NCBI RefSeq assembly: GCF_022867885.1
Contig: NZ_JALIFP010000017.1
Span: 21,564-85,563, forward strand
Length of the DNA stretch: 64,000 nucleotides
Direction of reading: 5' to 3'
Origin: Lederbergia sp. NSJ-179
GTDB taxonomy: Bacteria > Bacillota > Bacilli > Bacillales > Bacillaceae_C
Shown: in pieces, positions 35,949 to 43,531 of the stretch
Layout of the letters: every line of letters starts with the position of its first letter
How positions within the stretch are numbered: position 1 is the first letter of the stretch
Notes under the pieces: generated by a model
The model's input: the letters and a program-made list of their open reading frames with translations, nothing else
Databases searched by the model: none
Told to the model about the DNA's origin: nothing
Made by a program: the position numbers and the translations under genes

Positions 35949-36374
35949 ATGGGGCTAATTAATGTGATATTAATATTGACTTCAGTTTTATTGCAAATAG
36001 TGCTGTTCATGTATTTATACAGGAAAATCGGAATGTTTATGGATCTTGATAATGGTGTAACGTCAGTAAAAACAATAAGGGGCAAAGGATTAAATACTTT
36101 TACTGGCGTTATACTTTTGGTTGATTTGACATTAAGTCCTGAGCGTTATTCTGAATGTAAAAATATCTTAAGCTATTTATCTAATGCAAATTGTAAGTAT
36201 TATACAATAGACTATTCAGATGCCCTTGCCAAAGATCGTAACTTTTTATTTGAATTAAATGTAAATAGACTTCCTTGCTTGATTGTAATGCAAGCGGGAT
36301 TAACAGTATCTCAATTTTCCTTACCTATTTCTAACATCCAAAAAGTATTACATGAGGCAGGAATAAATTCGTAG
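35949..36374 (+). CDS. Membrane-anchored protein with possible thioredoxin-like fold, lasso-cluster accessory
   Basis: A 141-aa protein with one N-terminal membrane segment ('VILILTSVLLQIVLFMYLYR') and a domain of about 110 residues. 'VILLVDLTLSPERYSECKNILSYLSNANC' and 'FLFELNVNRLPCLIVMQAGL' follow the spacing of a thioredoxin fold (active-site turn; v..lPtlivm..G cis-Pro strand). The CxxC is absent: only one Cys lies near the turn and another follows the would-be cis-proline. I infer a redox or chaperone partner for the cysteine-rich peptide, or an immunity protein. The gene sits 84 bp after the precursor and 2 bp before the next gene. Confidence 0.6.
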   Translation: MGLINVILILTSVLLQIVLFMYLYRKIGMFMDLDNGVTSVKTIRGKGLNTFTGVILLVDLTLSPERYSECKNILSYLSNANCKYYTIDYSDALAKDRNFLFELNVNRLPCLIVMQAGLTVSQFSLPISNIQKVLHEAGINS

Positions 36375-36376
36375 GA

Positions 36377-36793
36377 ATGATTAATGTGTTTATTATTATT
36401 TTAATACTATGCATGTATATATGTTTGATTTTTTTGAAAAGTAGTCTAGTAAAGCTTAAAAATCCATATGGTTTTATGGTAGTAATTGAACAGTATAATA
36501 TTTTCCCGAAATTTATGTTGAGAACCATTACTCCGATCATAATTGTCTTTGAATTATGTATTGGGCTATGGATAGTGGTGCCTTTTCTTCGTCCATTTGG
36601 AGCCATAATTGGTATCATAATGCAAACATTATTCTTAATACTGCTTATAAAGAATTTTGGAAGAACCTTAGAACGAGGGTGTGGTTGCTTTGAAATAAAT
36701 ACTCCGAAAAAAATAACTATGAAGCATATATTATTTAATACAAAACTAGTGGTTATATTGCTCACTATACTAATTTATGAATGGGGCAAGTAG
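36377..36793 (+). CDS. MauE/DoxX-like membrane protein 1, lasso-cluster accessory
   Basis: A 138-aa four-helix membrane protein: 'FIIILILCMYICLIFL', 'ITPIIIVFELCIGLWIVVPF', 'GAIIGIIMQTLFLILLI' and 'KLVVILLTILIYEW'. The 'LERGCGCFEINTPKKITMKH' block after the third helix matches the conserved Cys-x-Cys-F/G motif of MauE. In methylotrophs MauE works with the thioredoxin-like MauD to form the six disulfides of the methylamine dehydrogenase small subunit. Here it lies between a cysteine-rich precursor and a CxxC thioredoxin-like gene, so a similar disulfide-forming task is likely. Confidence 0.72.
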   Translation: MINVFIIILILCMYICLIFLKSSLVKLKNPYGFMVVIEQYNIFPKFMLRTITPIIIVFELCIGLWIVVPFLRPFGAIIGIIMQTLFLILLIKNFGRTLERGCGCFEINTPKKITMKHILFNTKLVVILLTILIYEWGK

Positions 36794-36794
36794 T

Positions 36795-37304
36795 ATGGAA
36801 TATTTAAACCTGATTATGACTTACGTAGTAGGATTAAATCTAATAATCGCAGGGATAGGGAAATTAAATGATATCAGTGGATTTGCGAGAGTCGTTTCCA
36901 CAATAATTCCCTCACCTAAGAAACTATCGTATACAATTGGCATCTGTCTTCCATTTATTGAAATTTTACTAGGTTTGCTCCTAATTATATTTGAAACAAA
37001 TTGGATTGTATGGGCATCACTTCTACTTTTTATTTGCTTCTTATTAGTAAATATCTTGTCAGTATTCACTGACCTTGAAATTACATGCAATTGTTATGGT
37101 TCAATTTTACCTGGTAAAATTGGTAAGGATGGTATTTTTAATAGTCTCATCTTAGTACTTTTTATAGTAGTTATCATTCTTACTCCGAAAATCAATATTC
37201 CATTTACTGATTTCAATTATATTTCCCTATTATTACTCAGTTTATCTATTATAAGCCTGTTCTTTGCTAGCATATTAACTAAATTATATAAACCTAGAGG
37301 GTGA
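36795..37304 (+). CDS. MauE/DoxX-like membrane protein 2, lasso-cluster accessory
   Basis: A second MauE-like protein (169 aa), with hydrophobic segments 'LIMTYVVGLNLIIAGIGKL', 'IGICLPFIEILLGLLLIIF', 'IVWASLLLFICFLLVNILSV', 'SLILVLFIVVIILTP' and 'YISLLLLSLSIISLFFASI'. 'NLIIAGIGKLNDISGFARVV' and 'LPFIEILLGLLL' are the typical MauE opening and second-helix motifs. The paired cysteines are in 'DLEITCNCYGSILPGKIGKD'. ATG 36795 is chosen because GGGG precedes it; ATG 36777 would overlap the previous gene. Probably passes electrons or holes between the membrane and the thioredoxin-like protein that follows. Confidence 0.78.
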   Translation: MEYLNLIMTYVVGLNLIIAGIGKLNDISGFARVVSTIIPSPKKLSYTIGICLPFIEILLGLLLIIFETNWIVWASLLLFICFLLVNILSVFTDLEITCNCYGSILPGKIGKDGIFNSLILVLFIVVIILTPKINIPFTDFNYISLLLLSLSIISLFFASILTKLYKPRG

Positions 37305-37309
37305 TTCAC

Positions 37310-37825
37310 TTGTTGCTGGAAGTTGTGGTGTTGGTGATTTTAATTGTTGTTATTATACAATCAATTCTTTTATATTCCTTAGGTATGCATAGGGGTACAG
37401 TAAATGAGGGAGTAACAGCTGGGACCGTTGTACCTTCAGTGAAACTAGAGACAATGGATAACAAATCAGTTCGTCTTCCGCATATTATTCAGGACAATCA
37501 TTATAATATTATATGTGTTGTAAGTCCTAATTGTAAACATTGTAAAAAAATAATACCACTTCTTGAAGAACAAGCACAAAATTATTCAGTATCAATAGGC
37601 CTTCTCTTTTTTGGAAATCAACAACAAGAGGTACATCACTACATTAATTCCAATAATATAAAACTAGATGCCTATTTAGTATCTATGCACGAAGTGAGAA
37701 GAAGATTGAATATATCTACCTACCCATTTATTTTAGTTATTAATCGGCAAGGTGTTATTATGAATAATGGGAAATTACATCCAAGGGATATAGCTACTTG
37801 GTTTAGTCAAGCTAAAAGTGCGTAA
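37310..37825 (+). CDS. TlpA/MauD-like membrane-anchored thioredoxin, lasso-cluster accessory
   Basis: A protein of about 171 aa with an N-terminal membrane anchor ('EVVVLVILIVVIIQSILLYS') and an extracytoplasmic redoxin domain. It has 'AGTVVPSVKLETMDNKSVRL', the active site 'VSPNCKHCKKIIPLLEE' (CKHC) and the cis-proline strand 'ISTYPFILVINRQGVI'. This is the MauD/TlpA arrangement, including the 'G..vP...l...dg' entry. The TTG at 37310 has GAGGGTGA at good distance; GTG 37301 overlapping the previous stop is the alternative. With the MauE-like pair it forms a complete candidate thiol-oxidation or isomerisation relay for the six-cysteine precursor. Confidence 0.82.
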   Translation: MLLEVVVLVILIVVIIQSILLYSLGMHRGTVNEGVTAGTVVPSVKLETMDNKSVRLPHIIQDNHYNIICVVSPNCKHCKKIIPLLEEQAQNYSVSIGLLFFGNQQQEVHHYINSNNIKLDAYLVSMHEVRRRLNISTYPFILVINRQGVIMNNGKLHPRDIATWFSQAKSA

Positions 37826-37864
37826 ATTTTTCTCTTTTTTATTTAATATACTGGAAGTGTATAT

Positions 37865-39688
37865 ATGAAAACAAACATTGAAAAGGTGTGGGAGCATTCT
37901 AAAGAATCCACGCTCATGATATGGAAAGATCATCCTTATTTAGTTATGTCATGGTTGTTGATCGCACTAGTCACATCGGTATTTCCTGCCATACATATAT
38001 GGTTACAAAAGACTATAATTGATAGTATAACGATATTGGGTGGCGATAAAAGATTACTTATTAGTGTAGTATTATTATTGGCTTTAACTCACATATTAAA
38101 AATAGGTGAAACGATTGGAATGGTTTTTAGTAATTATGTGAATTCAGTTGTAAATACTGACCTAACATTTAGAACAAAGCGCTTAGTAGGAGAAAAATGT
38201 ATTAATTTATCTTTGGACTACTTTGATAATTCAATACTCTATGATCGTATAAAAATGGCCGTGCAGTCACTAACCTATAATGTTGCTAATCTATTACAAG
38301 ACATTATCGATCTAATAAAAAATATAATTTCCATCACTTCTGTCATAATAATTCTAGTATATGCACATTGGACTCTACCTATTATTTTAATTACAGCTGG
38401 TTTTCCCGGTATAATTCTATTGATTTTTTTAAAAAATAGGAGATATAAGGAAACAGTGGAAAACACATCACTTGCTCGAAAAATGGAATATACATTTCGT
38501 CTTTTAAGTAGGAAAGATGCGGCTAAGGAAATCCGTATTTTCCAGTTAGGGACTTTTCTACTGGAACGCTGGGAGAAAATACATTATAAATTGCGAAAAG
38601 TCAATCTAAGTCATACTGTATACGAGGGTAAGGTCAGTGTGAGTTCTCATATTATATTATCCTTGGCAACTTTGGTAATTGCGGTCATTTTGGTTTGGCA
38701 AGTCGATTCTGGGGTGCTGACAGTAGGAGATTATGTTGCTTTATCTGGGGCTGCTCTAACAATTCAAACACAGTTTGGTACAATAGCACAATCTGTTGCA
38801 GGCATTTTTGAAAAGACACTGTATATAAATAATGTAAAGAGTTTTTTATCAGAGGATATCCCACACTCTCTTAATGTAAATTCAAGCGCAAAAATCAACT
38901 TTTCAAAAATTCATATTAAAAATATATCTTTTAGTTATGAGAATCAAGAAAAAAAGGTGCTAGATAATGTATCATTCGAAATAAACCGGGGAGATAGCAT
39001 TGCCATTGTTGGTGAAAATGGCTCTGGAAAAACAACATTAGTAAATTGTTTGTTAGCGCTATACAAAGTAAAAACAGGAAGTATTTTATTTGATGACACT
39101 GACATTAATACTATAGATGAGTCATACCTTAGAAAACAACTAACTGCCGTGTTTCAAGATTATATGCAATATCAATATCCACTAAGAGATAATGTAGCGA
39201 TGGGAAACATTTCTGATATTGATAATGATAATAAGATCATGAAATGTTTGGAAATGGCTGGTCTTGATCAATTTGTAACAACTATGAAGGATGGATTAGA
39301 CTCTCCGTTAGGCTCAGAGTTTAATAGAGGTCAGGAGCTATCTGGAGGGCAATGGCAACGGATTGCAATTGCGCGTGCTTTAATGCGCGAAGCAGAGATT
39401 GTTATTTTAGATGAGCCGACTGCTTCACTAGATCCACAATCAGAACTTGATATTTTTAATCGTTTTCATGAACTATCTAAAGGGAAAACGACAGTGACCA
39501 TTTCACACTGCCTAGGTCCTGCACAGCTTGCTGATCAAATATTAGTGTTAAGTAAGGGGAGATTGATTGAACAAGGAACGCATCAGCAATTAATGGATAT
39601 CAAGGGAAAATATTATAAGATGTTCACTTCACAGGCTCATTGGTATCAGAATTCCTTTGCGGAAGGGGATGTAGAATATAGTGGTTAG
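37865..39688 (+). CDS. Lasso-type peptide ABC exporter (fused membrane and ATPase domains)
   Basis: A 607-aa half-transporter of the type I exporter (McjD/MsbA-like) class. The membrane domain covers about residues 1-330 ('YLVMSWLLIALVTSVFPAIH', 'SITSVIIILVYAHWTLPIIL', 'ILSLATLVIAVILVWQV'). The nucleotide-binding domain has Walker A 'IAIVGENGSGKTTLVNC', Q-loop 'LTAVFQDYMQYQYP', signature 'QELSGGQWQRIAIARAL', Walker B 'AEIVILDEPTASLDP' and H-loop 'TVTISHCLG'. There is no N-terminal C39 peptidase domain, as expected when B2 does the cleavage. It should secrete the mature peptide and give immunity. It overlaps the following permease start by 8 bp. Confidence 0.9.
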   Translation: MKTNIEKVWEHSKESTLMIWKDHPYLVMSWLLIALVTSVFPAIHIWLQKTIIDSITILGGDKRLLISVVLLLALTHILKIGETIGMVFSNYVNSVVNTDLTFRTKRLVGEKCINLSLDYFDNSILYDRIKMAVQSLTYNVANLLQDIIDLIKNIISITSVIIILVYAHWTLPIILITAGFPGIILLIFLKNRRYKETVENTSLARKMEYTFRLLSRKDAAKEIRIFQLGTFLLERWEKIHYKLRKVNLSHTVYEGKVSVSSHIILSLATLVIAVILVWQVDSGVLTVGDYVALSGAALTIQTQFGTIAQSVAGIFEKTLYINNVKSFLSEDIPHSLNVNSSAKINFSKIHIKNISFSYENQEKKVLDNVSFEINRGDSIAIVGENGSGKTTLVNCLLALYKVKTGSILFDDTDINTIDESYLRKQLTAVFQDYMQYQYPLRDNVAMGNISDIDNDNKIMKCLEMAGLDQFVTTMKDGLDSPLGSEFNRGQELSGGQWQRIAIARALMREAEIVILDEPTASLDPQSELDIFNRFHELSKGKTTVTISHCLGPAQLADQILVLSKGRLIEQGTHQQLMDIKGKYYKMFTSQAHWYQNSFAEGDVEYSG

Positions 39689-42253
39689 TAAACTATGGCA
39701 ATTATCCCTCAAAATGTTGCTAGTCAAAAAAGGAAGAACATTTTTCTCGATTTTGGCAATTGTTTTAAGTGTTGGGTTATTATGTTCCATATTCCAGTTA
39801 CATATGATGTTTAATCGAGATTTGCAAGAACGATTCGAAAATAAATATGGTTCTGCAGATATTAGGATTAGTTCACCTCCTCCTGCAGTTGGAGATGAAT
39901 GGAGTGGTTTAGATACTTCCATACTGAAGGAGATCAATCGCTTTGAGCAAATTCATTCAGTCGGTCTAGCATTAGAAGGGAAAATGGCGAGCAGTATTCT
40001 ATATCAAAATCAAAGCGCTATAATAGAGGATACAGAGTTTCATTATGTTGGTGTTGACAATGCAAAGCTCACAAAGGAGTATTACAAATTTGAACAAGAC
40101 CTGTCAGACTATGAAGTGGCCATATCCCAAAGCTTGGCTGATCATTGGAATGTAAAGGTATCTGATTCCATCACAATCGACTTACTTAGCGGGGGAAATG
40201 TCACTTGGAAAGTGGCTGAGGTCGTACAGCCAACGAACAGAACTGAGAAAGCTATAGATGATGATTGGATATTCTTTCATTTACCATCATTACAAGAAGT
40301 ATTGGGACTATCAGAAACGGTCAATCCTGTGTTGATTGAGTTGGAAACTGGAGCTAATGTGGCCATGAGAGGTAGTGAGTTGAAAGGTCAGTTGCCAGCC
40401 GAAGTTCGTGTAGATGCCCTCCAAGGATGGGAGGAAGAAGGAGATCAATACCTTTTTTGGGGGGGTTTGGCTATATCATAAGCGTCATTGCCTTTATCGC
40501 CAGTATGATATTGGTTTACGGTATGATGCAAACCACATACCGAGAACGTTTAAAAGAGCTGGCCGTTATTCGTGCAGTTGGTGGGAGTCCTGAGCAACTG
40601 ATGAAAATGGTCATTTACGAGTGGGCGATTATCGGAGCGATTGGTTCATTAGTCGGTTTTGTCTTCGCTTGGTTGTTGAGTGGCCAAGGAGTGGTATGGG
40701 CTTCTAGGTTATTAGATTTAGAGCTTATCGTTGAAGAGCGATCAAGAAGTGGTGGCATAGGAATGGGAATCATTGCTTTTGGAGCTTGGATGGTTGTACT
40801 ACTAGCTTCCCTTGGAATTGTCAGGAAGGTTCGTTATACAGAGCCTGTACAAAGTTTTCGCGAATCGTTGGATAGGGAGGTTGCACATAGTGGTAAAAGT
40901 ATATGGTGGATCATTTCTGCAGTGATCGGATTATTATTTTGGATGGCCAGCTTCTTTCTTTCGGATACTCGAATTACAGAGATGGATATTAAAGTGTTGT
41001 TCAGTATGATAGGTGGACTATTATTGATCATCGCCCTATTAAGTAGAGCAGTTTGGCTAAGTGTTACCTTATTGCGATGGGTCACTTTGTTACCGGAAAG
41101 AGTGACGAGTCGTTTATTTCGATTATCAGCGCAAAGGTTGATGGTAGAAAGAGCGCAACTGTTTCCGGTGATCTTAATGGCGCTTGTGATAATGGTATAT
41201 ATTCCTGTCACCACGTTGTTTCAATCGATGAATCGTCCTGAGGCTGCCTCTCATGCCGAACGTTTACAAGCGGACTTTTTAATCAGTGCAGAACAAGAAA
41301 ATTCATTCTCCCCTGGGATGCCGTGGTATTTAAAGCATGAAACGGAAGAAGTAGAAGGGGTGGAGAAGGTTCTACCATTACCGAGTTCTCGTGCTGCTAG
41401 GTTAAATGATCACGATACCCAAGCTACTTCTACAGGTGAGGATCATTTGATATCTTACGGTGTAACAGATTTGCAGGCATTGGCAGAATGGGATTTAGTT
41501 TCATTGCCAGATGACCTAGTAGAGAATGCAGGCGTTCTGCCACAAGATATGGCCAATGAACTAGGAATCCAAATTGGCGATTCTCTACCATTGATAGTCG
41601 ATGATCAATCCACTTCCGTTACAATAGTTGAAATTATTGACGAGATGGATCTATTCCAACTGAACAAATTATTAATCACTGAAAGCCATCCTGATATTCA
41701 GCTTGGTAACTTAAACCAAATTTTAGTGGAGATGAAAGATGGTTATGACGAACAAATGAGGCAACAGCTTCAGCTTTTGCAACGAGAATATCCGGAGATG
41801 GTCTGGATCCAGACGACAGACTCGCTTCGGACGTTTGATACTACACGCCAACAGTCCCAAGCTATGCTACAGGGAATTACAGTCATCATAATAGTTGCTG
41901 GTATTGGTGGTGTATTAAACGCACTTAATGCGGGAATCCATGCAAGGAGACGTGAATATGCCGTTTTGCGTTCCATTTATTTAACCCCTATGCAAATGAT
42001 GAAGCTGATTGCATGGCAAGGGGGTATCTTGGCTGTTCTATCTTTATTCATCGGTACAATAACGGCAACTATTCTACTCTTTTCAATATACAATAGTTCA
42101 AGTGGATTTCATGGTATCTTTGACCATATCCCTCTTGGAAACGTGGGTGTGTTATATCTCATACTGATTGGATTGTCCGTGCTATCAACAATACCTACGG
42201 CAGGAAAAATAACGCGAATGCATATTATGGATGTATTTAAAACAGCTGATTAG
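39681..42253 (+). pseudogene. FtsX/MacB-type ABC permease, copy 1, frameshifted at a G7 run
   Basis: Two overlapping frames (39681-40481 and from about 40450 to 42253) together equal the intact paralogue at 43522-46110. The break is at the G7 run at 40459-40465 ('ATACCTTTTTTG' then G run). Adding one G gives 'YLFWGGFGYIISVIAFIAS', matching 'YAFFRVYGYILSIIAFIAS' in copy 2, and a full length of 857 aa. Layout: N-terminal TM and extracellular domain, FtsX core ('YRERLKELAVIRAVGGSPEQ'), central TMs, a second extracellular domain, and a second FtsX core ('AGIHARRREYAVLRSIYLTP'). GTG 39681 overlaps the exporter end. Either inactive, switchable by slippage, or a sequencing error. Confidence 0.85.
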
Positions 42254-42317
42254 CACGTTTTGTGCCATTACAGTATGGGGTTGCACTATGAAGTTATGAG
42301 GCAGGGAGGTTTTTAGA

Positions 42318-43076
42318 TTGACAGAAGCATTCTTAGAAATTAGTAATCTTTCCAAAACGTTTGAGCTAGGGGGGAATCGTGTTGTGGCGTTGCATTCCGT
42401 CGATTTCCAAGTTGAAAAAGGGGAGTTTGTCGCCATCATGGGTCCGAGTGGATCTGGTAAATCGACACTAATGCATATCTTAGGAGGGATGGAACGCTCT
42501 TCCAAAGGGGATATCTATTTTGAAGGCAAAAATGTTAACCACTTACTATTCAACGAACCACACTCCACTCGATTTCGCAGAGAAAAAATGGGGTTTATTT
42601 TTCAGTCCTTTAATTTGTTACATGGGATTACGGCATGGGATAATGTTTCCCTTCCCCTTGTTCTTGCTGGTTTGAAAAAGCAAGAAATTTTGCAACGGAC
42701 AAAACAATTACTAGAGTTTGTTGGTCTATATGAGCGGCGGAAGCATTTTCCCAGCCAGCTTTCCGGCGGGCAACAGCAAAGAGTAGCGATTGCCCGGGCT
42801 CTAATCCATCGTCCCGCACTACTCATAGCAGATGAGCCCACAGGGAATTTAGATTCGACTACGACAGAGGAAGTGTTACAGCTGTTCAAGCAAATGAGGG
42901 AGAGTTATGGGCAAACGATTCTATTTGTTACGCACGAACCCACTGTAGCAGCACATGCGGATCGCATTATTTATATAAAAGATGGAAGCATTGAGCAGGA
43001 ATGGCGTCAGCATGCCCAGTTCGAGGATGAACAGGAACGACTCAGGTGTGTACTCGATCAGCTTGCGGTAAAGTGA
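42318..43076 (+). CDS. ABC transporter ATPase of the MacB/LolD type, partner of the FtsX permeases
   Basis: A 252-aa ATPase: '[20 protein letters not shown]', Walker A '[12 protein letters not shown]', '[20 protein letters not shown]', signature '[17 protein letters not shown]', Walker B '[13 protein letters not shown]' and H-loop 'ILFVTHEP'. The C-terminal tail is long ('[20 protein letters not shown]'). TTG 42318 is preceded by GGGAGGT. It lies 64 bp after permease copy 1 and is the only intact ATPase for either permease, since the second copy's ATPase survives only as a 60-bp scrap at 46154. Likely roles are immunity or export linked to the lasso-type peptide. Confidence 0.9.
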   Translation: MTEAFLEISNLSKTFELGGNRVVALHSVDFQVEKGEFVAIMGPSGSGKSTLMHILGGMERSSKGDIYFEGKNVNHLLFNEPHSTRFRREKMGFIFQSFNLLHGITAWDNVSLPLVLAGLKKQEILQRTKQLLEFVGLYERRKHFPSQLSGGQQQRVAIARALIHRPALLIADEPTGNLDSTTTEEVLQLFKQMRESYGQTILFVTHEPTVAAHADRIIYIKDGSIEQEWRQHAQFEDEQERLRCVLDQLAVK

Positions 43077-43287
43077 GAGCAGGAAAAACCAATAAGAACA
43101 AGATTGATGACCAATCTCTATCGATAATATGGCTGGCTTGCTCATATATACAGAAAGCCATATTCCGAGGGCATTGGTCATCATTCGTGTATTGATAAAC
43201 GGTTATTTTATCTATCCTCCTGCACTTAATATCCCATATTTCATGTCATTCCCATTTGTAGTGGCTCTTTTATTTTCTTCCAATTGC

Positions 43288-43531
43288 TCAATTGTTATTT
43301 TAGACGAACATACTGCACACTGGATCCACACTCAGAACTTATAATTGCAACCGTTTACTCAGACTAGTTAAGTGAACTATCACAGCTTTCAGATCACATA
43401 TTGGTTGGAAACTAATTGAACAAGGATATAAGGATCCTATAAATTGAAGGGGAGAATATCATGTCTACTTCACAGGCTCATTGGTATCAGGATTCTTTCG
43501 TAGAAAGGATGGTTGAAAATATTGGTCAGTA
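43288..43531 (+). pseudogene. Decayed second copy of the lasso exporter 3' end
   Basis: Fragments align in order with the end of the exporter gene (39403-39688). 'IVILDEHTAHWIHTQNL' corresponds to 'IVILDEPTASLDPQSEL'. 'LIEQGY...' is the counterpart of 'LIEQGTHQQL'. 'MSTSQAHWYQDSFVERMVEN' corresponds to 'MFTSQAHWYQNSFAEGDVEY'. Frames are broken. This shows that the duplicated unit began inside the exporter gene. The preceding spacer (43077-43287) has no supported gene. Confidence 0.75.

Noticed and set aside
43129..43344. 71-aa ORF ahead of the second permease
   Set aside because: Its last part is the decayed exporter copy (IVILDEHTA...); the rest has no homology or ribosome site.
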